This document shows, piece by piece, positions 18,532-27,189 of a DNA stretch of 41,682 bases (its first letter is position 1; every line of letters starts with the position of its first letter). Location: positions 1-41,682 of the forward strand of contig DAHUYA010000180.1 in assembly GCA_027315445.1 (NCBI GenBank), given 5' to 3'. Under the pieces are notes generated by a model that was given only the letters and a program-made list of their open reading frames with translations, was not told the origin of the DNA and searched no databases. The stretch comes from Acidimicrobiaceae bacterium (GTDB lineage: Bacteria > Actinomycetota > Acidimicrobiia > Acidimicrobiales > RAAP-2). A program made the translations under genes and the position numbers.

Positions 18532-18948
18532 CCGCCGCAGGGTGCATGCCACAGGATTCGCGAGCTCCACGACGACCCCGCCGCCCGTGCAGCCGAGCTG
18601 CGAGGGCGGTGGGGAGGGCTCGTGAGCGACCGCTACATCGGCCGTGAGTACGACTCGATGGACACCGGCCCAGCCGACAACACCGTCACGCTGCGCAGCG
18701 ACACGTGCAACACGACCGGCGGCTTGATGGTCGCGCCGCTGTCCATCAGCTCGCCGGAGGGCGCGGTCGGCTCCGATCGGGAGACGGTGCCGAACCCCGT
18801 GATCTCGGACCGGTGGCTCTCCTCCCCGATCGGCCCCGACACGAGCATGCGGACCTCCACCGCGGAAGCCTTTGGATCACCCCAGGGACCCTTCAGCCGT
18901 TCGGTCCACCCCGATCAACGCTGGGAGCCGTCCACGAACTCGCGTTGA
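18532..18948 (+). pseudogene. possible gene remnant (enzyme fragment of uncertain family, no initiation region)
   Basis: Frame is open directly after the propeller stop: RIRELHDDPAARAAELRGRWGGLVSDRYIGREYDSMDTGPADNTVTLRSDTCNTTGGLMVAPLS; C-terminus loses coding character. Confidence 0.3.
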
Positions 18949-20054
18949 AGGGCTTCGACGAGCTCTTCGCCGTGGTGCCGAACATCACCAAGATCGTGCT
19001 CCCAGTGCTTGGCGTGGCGGGTGAAGAGATGAAGATCGTGCTCCATCATGAACGCCAGCCCGGCGAAGACCTCGTGAGCCCGCTGGGTCATGTGCGCGGC
19101 CGCCCTGCTCGCATGGAGCTTTGCCGCCGCGGCAGCCCGCTGATGAGGCCGCCCGGTGTCGATCAGCCACGCGGCGCGTCGGGCCAGCAGATCCGTGAGG
19201 TGCGATGCGATGCCTATGTCGGTGCAGAGGTACTGCACTGCCTGGTAGGACCCGACTGCCTTCCCGAACTGCTGACGCGACTTCGCGTACTCGACCGTCA
19301 TCTCGAGGATGCGCTCACCTGCTCCGGCCGTCTCCGCCGCCCGGAGCACCGCGCCCCGAGCGAGTGCCGGCGCGAGTTGCGGCCATCCCCCACCTGCCCG
19401 GCCGACGAGCTCGTCGACCTCGACCCCTTCCATCACGACGGCGCACAATGGCAGCGACGCCAGGTTGTCGGTCGGGGTGATCGAGACGCCCGTGGCAGCC
19501 GGGTCCACGAGGACGATGCTCACGCCGTCCCTGTCCCGGACAGTCGCGAGGAGGCGATCCGCGACGTCGGCGAACGGCACCAGGACCTTGGTGCCCGTCA
19601 CCTTCGCCGTGCCACCACTCCGCTCCAACCGGGTCTCGACCCCACGCTCGTCCCACACTCCTCCCGGCTCGAGCAGCGCCGGCGCGACGATCGACGCTCC
19701 GCTTGCCAGCCGACCAAGGAGCTCGGCCACCCGCTGGTTTCCCTCGGCAGCACCGACAAGGACATGGGCTGCCACTACCGACGAGGGAATCAGAGGCGAC
19801 GAGACGACTGCTCGACCCGACTCGAGACACACCGCGTAGAGGTCGAGGATGCCGCCACCGCTCCCGCCATACGCTTCGGGCACGGCGAGGCCGGCCCAAT
19901 CGAGCTCGATCATCGTCCGCCACAATGCCCGAGAGAAGTAGGCCCTCGTCTCGAAGAGCTCACGCGCCAGGGCCAACCCCCCTGCCTGTTCAAAGACTCG
20001 TCGAGCGGTCGCTCCCAGCTCGCGCTGATCGTCGTTCAGGTCGTAGTCGAACAT
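18915..20054 (-). CDS. acyl-CoA dehydrogenase family protein
   Basis: MFDYDLNDDQRELGATARRVFEQ...GLAVPEAYGGSGGG...TVEYAKSRQQFGKAVGSYQAVQ. Confidence 0.9.
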   Translation of the reverse strand: MFDYDLNDDQRELGATARRVFEQAGGLALARELFETRAYFSRALWRTMIELDWAGLAVPEAYGGSGGGILDLYAVCLESGRAVVSSPLIPSSVVAAHVLVGAAEGNQRVAELLGRLASGASIVAPALLEPGGVWDERGVETRLERSGGTAKVTGTKVLVPFADVADRLLATVRDRDGVSIVLVDPAATGVSITPTDNLASLPLCAVVMEGVEVDELVGRAGGGWPQLAPALARGAVLRAAETAGAGERILEMTVEYAKSRQQFGKAVGSYQAVQYLCTDIGIASHLTDLLARRAAWLIDTGRPHQRAAAAAKLHASRAAAHMTQRAHEVFAGLAFMMEHDLHLFTRHAKHWEHDLGDVRHHGEELVEALQREFVDGSQR

Positions 20055-20067
20055 CGGCCCCTGCCCG

Positions 20068-21237
20068 TCAGCGCGGGAGTCCAAGACCGCGGGTTGCCAT
20101 CACCATGCGCTTGACCTGCGGAGTACCGCCAGCATGGTTGTTGATGCCGCGCAAGAACCATTCGGCCGGACGTCCGGTCATCGGCGCGGCCGGGGACTCG
20201 CCCCGAACCTGACTGAGCGGTCCCACGATCTCGCTGATGGTTTGGGAGAACTGCGGTCGCATCTCCTTCGACACGACCGTGTTCAGGGCCCCGCCGAAGC
20301 GAGGGGGCCGCCGGTGCAGGAAGTTCGACAGCCCCTCGTAGCTCAGTACCCGACTGATCTCGGTCATGACGGCCAGCTCGGCGAGCCGCTCCCGCACATA
20401 GGGATCTTCGATCAGCGGACGACCGTAGCGACCGACGGTGCTGCACCAGCGCGTCAGCTCCGCCAAGCGGTTCTCCTGCTCGCACTCCATCCCACCCATT
20501 GGCCCACCCGCGTAGAACGAGCCCATGATGTAGTCCCATCCGTGGCCCACCTCGCCGATGAGGCAGTCGGCGGGAACGATCACGTCGTCGAAGTAGGTGT
20601 GGTTCTGACGACCACCGGCGATGTTGTGAAGCGGTGAGAAGCTCACGCCCGGAGCACGCAGGTCCAGACAGAAGATGCTGATACCCCGGTGCTTCGGTTG
20701 CGCGGGATCGGTCCGTGCGGCCAGATAGAGCACGTCGGCGTGTGTTCCCCACGTCGTGAAGGTCTTTTGCCCATTCACGATCCAATGCTCGCCGGTCCAA
20801 TCTGCGGAGGTGCGCAAGGACGCCAAGTCCGAGCCGGCGTCGGGCTCGGTGAGGCCTTCTGCCCAGAAGGTCTCCATGCGGGCGATCGGCGGGAGGAACC
20901 TGAGCTTTTGCTCATGAGTGCCACCTGCCAGGAGGGCGTTCGCCGCCAGACCCCAACCGATGTGGTTGACGACGGGGGCGTTCGCCCGGATGAGCTCCTC
21001 CCAGAGGATGAAACGGTCGATCGCCGGCCGCGCCAGACCGCCGTACTCCATTGGCCAGGTGAGCCCGATCCAGCCTCTGCCGGCGACCTTGCGGGTGAAG
21101 TCGAGGGCGAACGCCCAACCCTCCTCGTCCTCGTCGTACTCGCTGTTCCAGTCGAAGTCCGCAGGAAGTTCGGCGGTCAGGAACGTCCGCACCTCGTCGC
21201 GCCACTCTTCCTGCTCGGAACTGAATGTCAGGTCCAT
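20068..21237 (-). CDS. acyl-CoA dehydrogenase family protein
   Basis: WPMEYGGLA..., WAEGLTEPDAGSDLASLRTSA, HWIVNGQKTFTTWGTHADVLYLAART; 13-nt gap to downstream paralogue. Confidence 0.93.
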   Translation of the reverse strand: MDLTFSSEQEEWRDEVRTFLTAELPADFDWNSEYDEDEEGWAFALDFTRKVAGRGWIGLTWPMEYGGLARPAIDRFILWEELIRANAPVVNHIGWGLAANALLAGGTHEQKLRFLPPIARMETFWAEGLTEPDAGSDLASLRTSADWTGEHWIVNGQKTFTTWGTHADVLYLAARTDPAQPKHRGISIFCLDLRAPGVSFSPLHNIAGGRQNHTYFDDVIVPADCLIGEVGHGWDYIMGSFYAGGPMGGMECEQENRLAELTRWCSTVGRYGRPLIEDPYVRERLAELAVMTEISRVLSYEGLSNFLHRRPPRFGGALNTVVSKEMRPQFSQTISEIVGPLSQVRGESPAAPMTGRPAEWFLRGINNHAGGTPQVKRMVMATRGLGLPR

Positions 21238-21404
21238 GAGGCCGCGAATCTATCGCTCCACGTGACGAACGAGCCTCATGCCGCCGCCCACCGCCCGGCG
21301 ATCAGCGGATGCTCAGCGCCGTGGTCTGGGCCAACAACTGGTGGAGGAGAAGGCCAGGAGAAGGCCAGGAACAGGCCACCCGGCGACGACGAACTCCCCG
21401 CGCA

Positions 21405-21462
21405 GGGGGCGAGGGAAGGGAACCGGGAACGGGACACGGGCGGGGGGCGGGGCGGGAGGGGG
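21405..21462 (+). other. G-run cluster (potential G-quadruplex)
   Basis: Ten runs of at least 3 G in 58 nt: gggggcgagggaagggaaccgggaacgggacacgggcggggggcggggcgggaggggg. Confidence 0.7.
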
Positions 21463-21834
21463 CCACAGCGGCCATCTACGGGCGCGCCGGGGCGCAGGAC
21501 GGGTCCGGTTGGCACCAGGGCACCCGGCTGCGCATCTCGGAGCCCAGCGGGCTCATGCCAGCCGACAGCCGCATCGTCGCCCTCACCGCAGCTGGGCCCG
21601 ACCGCCTCGTCGTCGAGATCCAAGAGACGGGGCCGGTGGGCTGCCAGATGAGGTGCTTCGATGGCCGGCTCGACGCAGCGGTGCGGCGGGTCGTGAAGAC
21701 GCTCCTTCCCGCCGTTTCGGTCGGCGTGGCCACGGGATCGTCAGGTCAGGGTGTCGGACCCACTGATTCGACCCGCTGACAACACGGTCGATCGCTCACC
21801 GGAGTCCGATCGAGCAGGTGCCCACGAGAGGGGG

Positions 21835-22608
21835 TCAACCGCAACCGGTGTCCGTATCCACGCCACCTATCCTCCCGCCTTGGACGACCCACACGGGCGC
21901 CCCGCTGAAGCCGGTCGCGTTGCAGCTGAGACCGGGTCCCCAGTCGCCGGGGAAGGGTGGCGTGGCTGTGAATCCACGCCCGACGATCTTGTCCCAGGCC
22001 GACGCGTACGAATACACGCCCCAGCTGCCGGACCCGTGCTGCTGCATCTCGTAGGAGATGCCATCGACGGCGTATTGGTTCACGGTCTGGTTCGTCGACC
22101 AGCTGTTGCCCGTTTCGATGTCCGCCCACCACACGCTCGGGGTCTGGTTGCCGGTGAGCGCGGTCGCAGCCGCGTAGGCGGACTCACTGCAGCCGATCTC
22201 CCATGCCTTGGCGTAGGTGCTCTGGTCGTGCCTGGGCAACCCAGCGACGGATGGCCCGGCATAGGTCGCGCACGAAGATGTCACGTCGCGCCCATAGGCA
22301 CCGGCATAGCCGGTGTTGAAGTACAGCGCCGGGCCGGGAGTGGCACCGATACCGGAGGCCGTCGACCACTCGCTCGAAAGGCAGGCGTTCGTCGTGAAGG
22401 GACGCCCGCCGCCAAGACCCACGATGCCGAAGCCACCGGGGGGAGTCTCGCTGCAGTTGGGCTGGGCGACGTCGTAGCCGGTGGAACCCGCCGAGTAGGG
22501 GTTGGCGGTCGATGCACCGGCGGGGACGACCCAGCCGAGCATCACGACCACGGTGACCATCCCGCTCAGCCACCAAGGACGCCGCCACCGGCTGCGTGCG
22601 TTCCTCAT
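21835..22608 (-). CDS. secreted GH25/DUF1906-like (lysozyme-fold-like) protein
   Basis: Signal peptide LSGMVTVVVMLGWVVPAGAS; GYDVAQPNCSETPPGGFGIVGLGGGRPFTTN...WWADIETGNSWS...GYGVYS-type segment; stops at TDTGCG. Confidence 0.7.
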   Translation of the reverse strand: MRNARSRWRRPWWLSGMVTVVVMLGWVVPAGASTANPYSAGSTGYDVAQPNCSETPPGGFGIVGLGGGRPFTTNACLSSEWSTASGIGATPGPALYFNTGYAGAYGRDVTSSCATYAGPSVAGLPRHDQSTYAKAWEIGCSESAYAAATALTGNQTPSVWWADIETGNSWSTNQTVNQYAVDGISYEMQQHGSGSWGVYSYASAWDKIVGRGFTATPPFPGDWGPGLSCNATGFSGAPVWVVQGGRIGGVDTDTGCG

Positions 22609-23159
22609 CGTCACCGTTCCCTTCTGCCAACGTATCGTGCGGCACGGATGGTACCAGCGACTTCTCGGCTCAGGGAACGTCTGGTGGAGCGCTCCGGCTG
22701 GGTTCTTCGTGCTCCTCAGCTCTTTCTGCTTCCGGGTCAACTGCACGTAGATCCCCACCCCCACGCCCGCGGCGACAGGAAGGAACGTGGGGATGATCCC
22801 GCTCGCTTCGTCGGACGGCTCCACTCTCCAGGGGCTGTCATCGCACGACGCATCGCCGAGGTCCGTCGACCCGCTCTGCCGCCCAAGTGCACCACGCTCC
22901 GACAGCGTCGATCAGCGCTGCTACGCCAACGAGTAGTTGGATCATGGCTTCCCCGGAGCTCCCCGACGACAAGAACGACCATGCTGGCAAGGCCGAGCAC
23001 GACGAGGCGCCTCTCGATCCGGGAGCCGGACCGTGGATGTCCGCCTCGTCGGTCTCCCGGCTGGTCGCCACCGAGTCACACTCCGGTGGTACGACGGTGG
23101 TGGATCCACACGTAGAGTCGGCCCCGAACGAAACCTGAAGACCTCGGTGGACGAGTCGA

Positions 23160-23199
23160 GAGCGGACGACGGCGAACCCGCGACCCTCACCATGGCAAG
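23160..23199 (-). repeat. degenerate copy of tRNA-Gly 3' half (candidate distal att site)
   Basis: Minus strand CTTGCCATGGTGAGGGTCGCGGGTTCGCCGTCGTCCGCTC vs tRNA 27189-27232 CTTGCCAAGGTGAGGGTCGCGGGTTCGAATCCCGTCGTCCGCTC: 1 mismatch, 4-nt deletion. Confidence 0.9.
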
Positions 23200-23383
23200 C
23201 TCGAAAAAGAGCCTCGGGGGTTCGGCGGAATGCTGTCCACTGCCTCTCCGTCCATCGAGTTTCCACCCTGTCCTCCGTCCGCCCCTGTTGTAGAGCGCTC
23301 TACTACGACATCGCGGACCTCGATCGGTCACCTGCGACCACGAACTCCCGCGGGCAGAGCCTCCTGGCAGCCGCCTCACGTAC

Positions 23384-23397
23384 GTACAATGTTGTAC
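23384..23397. promoter_or_regulatory. palindromic operator candidate upstream of Phd/PIN TA genes
   Basis: GTACAA-TG-TTGTAC, overlapping a TACAAT -10-like hexamer; outer ACGTAC/GTACGT arms at 23378-23383 and 23404-23409. Confidence 0.55.
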
Positions 23398-23407
23398 ACT
23401 ACTGTAC

Positions 23408-23701
23408 GTGGCCACGATGACGATCAGCGAGGCACGGGCAGCACTTCCCGAAGTGGTTGACCGCGTGGGCAGGGGGGAAGAGATCACGATCACTCGCCAC
23501 GGTCGGCCGGTGGCGGTCGTCGTGCGGCCAGATGCGCTTCGTAGCCGTCGCGCCGAGCAAGCGTTGAGAACGGCAGAGCAGACCCGGGCGCTACTCGAGA
23601 CAGGTCGGCGGAGTGCCCTGTCGCGCGCGACCGGCATCACGGCTGACCGCGCCGACGAGTTGGTGAGCGCGATCAGGACAGATCGAGACGCGCGGCCCTG
23701 A
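23408..23701 (+). CDS. Phd/YefM-type antitoxin (VapB-like partner)
   Basis: MTISEARAALPEVVDRVGRGEEITITRHGRPVAVVV prevent-host-death motif; stop overlaps the PIN gene start. Confidence 0.9.
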   Translation: MATMTISEARAALPEVVDRVGRGEEITITRHGRPVAVVVRPDALRSRRAEQALRTAEQTRALLETGRRSALSRATGITADRADELVSAIRTDRDARP

Positions 23702-24117
23702 TGGACGCGTTCGACGCGGACGTATTGATCTATGCCGCGGTACCCGGCCATCCTCTTGGCACACCGGTGTTGGCGCTGTTCCCCGAGCAGCCGCTCGACG
23801 AAGCCGGCATCTTCGCAGGAGTCGGGTCCACGCTGCTCCTACCCGAAGTGCTCGCCAAGCCGACGCGCGATGGCACCGACGACGAGGTCGCGGTCCTCGC
23901 TGCACTGCTCGCCCGACTCGATCTACGCCCCGCCGACGAGGCGATCGCCACGCTTGCCGTGGCGCTCGGTTCCTCGTACGGGTTGAGGCCAACGGATGCC
24001 ATCCATCTCGCCACGGCTGTGTGCGCCTGCGCCGACCGCTTCATCACCAACAATCGACGCGACTTCTCTCAGTCGATCGAAGAGGTCTCGGTCACGTATC
24101 CGACAGACCTGCCGTAG
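23701..24117 (+). CDS. PIN-domain toxin (VapC-like ribonuclease)
   Basis: MDAFDADVLIYAA...E...GLRPTDAIHLATAVCACADRFITNNRRDF PIN signature. Confidence 0.9.
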   Translation: MDAFDADVLIYAAVPGHPLGTPVLALFPEQPLDEAGIFAGVGSTLLLPEVLAKPTRDGTDDEVAVLAALLARLDLRPADEAIATLAVALGSSYGLRPTDAIHLATAVCACADRFITNNRRDFSQSIEEVSVTYPTDLP

Positions 24118-24540
24118 CGCTCCGGGCCGGGTCGAAGGAGTTCGCATTCGTCTGCAACGCGTCAGTCACTCGGACCCTTCCCCCAAGGTTCTCCCCGCCT
24201 CCAGCCGTTCTGACGCCAGCCGAATAGATGGCGTGCTCATCGCGAACACCCACCGCCAGGAGACCACGCGTCGATGCGTCCGGCTCGGCGTAGACCAGCC
24301 GGAATCGCCGGGTCGGACTGTCCGGTAGGTCGCATTTCACACTCGCGAGGCCGGTCAGGTCACCACTCCCGTGACGCACCCCGAGGGCCTTCCCCGTGAG
24401 ACGGCCGTGGGCGAGGTCATCGAGCACGACCCGCAGCGCGGCAATGACCTCCGGGCCGTAGGACGCCATCGCCGACAGATCGTCTGCAGTCCCGGGTGCG
24501 CCAGGAGGCCGAAGCGGGGATGTGGCGACCGGCCTGTCAC
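24092..24540 (-). pseudogene. RelE/ParE-like toxin with an apparent 1-nt frameshift near 24490
   Basis: GTG 24540 overlaps antitoxin TGA; frame A VTGRSPHPRFGLLAHPG, then frame B TADDLSAMASYGPEVIAALRVVLDDLAHGRLTGKALGVRHGSGDLTGLASVKCDLPDSPTRRFRLVYAEPD. Confidence 0.6.
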
Positions 24541-24785
24541 CGAGTCCGGGCGGCGTCCTCGGCCGCCCGGTCGAGCGCGGCGTCCAGCTGCTCGGCGCTC
24601 AGCCACGGTCGCTTGTCGGCCAGACGCTCACGGGCCACCTCGCGGTCCAGGTCGTCCTCGACTGCCGCCAGCAGGCGCTCCCACGTGGCGATGGGCACCA
24701 GCACTGCCTGGGGCCGGCGATGCGAGCCGAAGAACACCGGCTCGGTGTCGCCCGCGTCGAAACGCCTGGTGATCTGGCCAACCAC
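24537..24785 (-). pseudogene. N-terminally truncated Phd-like antitoxin
   Basis: ITRRFDAGDTEPVFFGSHRRPQAVLVPIATWERLLAAVEDDL matches the middle/C-terminal part of Phd-type antitoxins; its start lies in transposase-derived sequence. Confidence 0.65.
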
Positions 24786-24786
24786 G

Positions 24787-25111
24787 CCTCGGCCAGACGA
24801 CCCAGACGGAGCAGGTCGGCCAGGTCCTCTGCGTCACGGGTGTTCTTCACCCGCCGGTGCCCCCAGTCGTTGCCCAGGGGATGGGCGAGATGGACGTTGC
24901 AGCCAAGCTCTTTGAGCAGGTCTGCCGCCCAGTACCAGCCGTAGGCGGCTTTCAGGACGACTTCGGGGTGCTCACCGGCGGCGGAAACCGCCCTCGAGAA
25001 GGGCGCCGCGTGTTCGTTCATAACCTGGGTGACGTCGACGGTGTTGCCCTCCTGGTCACGCCGCACGATCACACTGCGGCGGCGGTGCAGGTCGATACTG
25101 AGCGGGACACG
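24787..25111 (-). mobile_element. IS110-family (DEDD) transposase N-terminal remnant
   Basis: LSIDLHRRRSVIVRRDQEGNTV...VVLKAAYGWYWAADLLKELGCNVHLAHPLGNDWGHRRVKNTRDAEDLADLLRLGRLAEAWLA; ends abruptly. Confidence 0.8.
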
Positions 25112-25214
25112 TCAGGTCCCGTGGGTCGGCGCCCGGGTCCCGCTCCTCTGTTTGCGGGCCCTCACGCGAGAGCGGCGAGGCGCTCCTTCATCACATCAAC
25201 AGTTTTGCAAGAAC

Positions 25215-26483
25215 TCACCAACGACGAGGTACACGGCGAGCTGGTTCGCTCGTGCGAGGGTCACCTTCAGGACTTGCCAGCTGGCGCTCCAGGTCCGTAA
25301 ACGCAGCAATGATGTCCGGTGCTTCGTACGCACGGTTGCGTCGTCCGATGTTCACCTGGCGCAGTACACCTGCTTTCACCAGCTGGGTGACGGCATTGTT
25401 CGCTGCAGGGTACGTCCTGTCGATGAGGGCAGCAGCACTGTTCACGGTCACAACTGGTGCACCGAGGAGAGCACGGAGCAAGATGTCGGCCGCAGAGTTC
25501 CTTCGGACAGACGGTATTCGCTCCCGCCACCCCCTCTCGATTTCTCGGGTTCGCTCCTCGAAGGCATCAGCATCGGCAACAGCACGGACGCAAGCCCCTG
25601 CAAACTGGGCGATCCATTGGTTCATACCGACGTGTGCTTCTTTGGATGTCGATGGTCCTCGATAGCGAGCACCAGTCAGACCGTTGATGTACGCCTTCGC
25701 CCAGGTGGCAAGGATCAGGGAAACGGGAGGAAGGACCCGCAGTGCCAAGCCTCGTCGTCGAAGCACGAGGTGAATGAGGGCACGTCCTGTTCGTCCGTTG
25801 CCGTCCACGAACGGGTGGATGGTCTCGAACTGGGCATGGGCAATGGCAGCTTGCGCAACAGTAGGGAGTGAGCCGTTGTTGCAGAAGGTGCAGAGATCGG
25901 CCATGAGGTCTCCGACAAACTCCGGAGGGGGAGGGACGAAGGCTGCAGAGCACGGGTTGTAGGAGCCACCACCGATCCAGTTCTGTTCCTCACGGAACCG
26001 TCCGCCATAGGATTCAAGCCGTGTTCCGGCAAGGAGGCGACGGTGGACATCGAGCAGCAGGTCCACCGTGATCTGGTCCCCCTCGCCAACGGCTTCGATG
26101 CCGAAGACCATGGCATCGATGTTGCCGAGCACCTCGGTTGCTGTGACATCGGATGGAGCTTCTCCGAACCCTCTCCCGACCTCAGCGTGCAGGAGTCGCC
26201 GGGCTCCGATGTCCAGCCCCTCGATCCGGGAGGAGGCGACCGCCTCGGCCCGAAGTAGGATGCGAGCCAGAGCCTCAGTATCGGTGAGGGCAGATGCCTG
26301 AACGTTCAACCGATGGATGGCAGCCTCTGCATCAGCAATTTCGGCAGCAACGCCCCCGTCTAGGGAGAAGCTCCTGCCTACGAGCAGGTCAGGGATGTAC
26401 GCCTCGTACTCGCACGAGCGGCGATCTCCCTTGGTCTGACCCGAGTAGTCGCTGATCCAGCGTCGTCGAACAACCTTTGACAT
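25215..26483 (-). CDS. Fic family protein (AMPylation-type catalytic motif), C-terminal winged-helix-like region
   Basis: HPFVDGNGRTGR core motif; SSRIEG matches the (S/T)xxxE(G/N) inhibitory motif; C-terminal AALIDRTYPAANNAVTQLVKAGVLRQV. Confidence 0.95.
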   Translation of the reverse strand: MSKVVRRRWISDYSGQTKGDRRSCEYEAYIPDLLVGRSFSLDGGVAAEIADAEAAIHRLNVQASALTDTEALARILLRAEAVASSRIEGLDIGARRLLHAEVGRGFGEAPSDVTATEVLGNIDAMVFGIEAVGEGDQITVDLLLDVHRRLLAGTRLESYGGRFREEQNWIGGGSYNPCSAAFVPPPPEFVGDLMADLCTFCNNGSLPTVAQAAIAHAQFETIHPFVDGNGRTGRALIHLVLRRRGLALRVLPPVSLILATWAKAYINGLTGARYRGPSTSKEAHVGMNQWIAQFAGACVRAVADADAFEERTREIERGWRERIPSVRRNSAADILLRALLGAPVVTVNSAAALIDRTYPAANNAVTQLVKAGVLRQVNIGRRNRAYEAPDIIAAFTDLERQLASPEGDPRTSEPARRVPRRW

Positions 26484-26493
26484 GGAATCTCCT

Positions 26494-26522
26494 TATGGAA
26501 GGTTATTCTACAACCTTCCATA
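26494..26522 (-). promoter_or_regulatory. perfect 11-bp inverted repeat (7-nt loop) upstream of fic start
   Basis: Minus strand TATGGAAGGTT-GTAGAAT-AACCTTCCATA followed by AAGGAGA and ATG; TAGAAT -10-like hexamer in the loop. Confidence 0.65.
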
Positions 26523-26537
26523 CTCGGAATCCATATT

Positions 26538-26973
26538 GTGGTTTACGAACCTGCCCGCCCTGCGCTCTCCAGCATCCTCTCCAGTGCGATCTTCGGGACG
26601 AGGATGCGCAACCTCCCGGTCCTTGGTTGCGTGCTGGTAGATGAGTTGCTCAGGTCCTTGTCGCCGAGCGTCGGCTTGATGTGCAACCGGAGGTTCGTCT
26701 CGTACTGCTCCTGGCTGCGGGGCCGAAGGCTCGGCTTCTTCTGTTCGAGCCACTTGTCGGCGTACTCCCGGAGCGGGATGCGTCCCTGCTCCGGAGAAAT
26801 CCAGGTTCCTCGCTCGATGTCTGCCCGTGTTGCGGCCAGGAAGGCCTCTGCGTCCCGTTGGTCTTGTAGGTGGCGGGAGCAGCCCGCCACGGACCATCGG
26901 CCCGGTAGCGGGCCTGCCAGCGCCCTGAAGGCAATTTCCGGGTGCTGCCCCATGAGCTGCGGTTCCGAGTCAC
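26538..26973 (-). pseudogene. tyrosine recombinase (integrase) remnant, frameshifted and lacking the catalytic domain
   Basis: Frame A SSWGSTRKLPSGRWQARYRADGPWRAAPATYKT, then frame B RDAEAFLAATRADIERGTWISPEQGRIPLREYADKWLEQKKPSLRPRSQEQYETNLRLHIKPTLGDKDLS. Confidence 0.8.
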
Positions 26974-27137
26974 GACCGCAGCCTCCAGCTTACGAAGGAC
27001 TGAGTCAGTGTCGCCCAGGTACCGGAACCACGCCGGAAAGTGTCAAACAGGTGCCGGAACCACGCCGTCAAGCATGAACCGGAATTTCACAGAGTCCTTG
27101 TGGCGCGTATGTGGCACGGACCTGTTGTGGCATGCGA

Positions 27138-27161
27138 AAGGGGCTCCAGACGGAGCCCCTT
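27138..27161 (-). terminator. candidate terminator downstream of tRNA-Gly
   Basis: Perfect 10-bp stem AAGGGGCTCC-GTCT-GGAGCCCCTT, 28 nt past the tRNA 3' end; short T-run. Confidence 0.6.
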
Positions 27162-27189
27162 GCACTCGCCTGGCCTGGACTTTCTCTGG

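Noticed and set aside
21309-21779. 156-aa plus-strand ORF
   Set aside because: N-terminal part is repeat/G-tract translation; the C-terminal part has no recognisable family. Insufficient support.
22838-23266. 142-aa minus-strand ORF with a hydrophobic stretch
   Set aside because: Runs through the tRNA-like fragment and shows no recognisable domain; possible decayed gene but not supportable.
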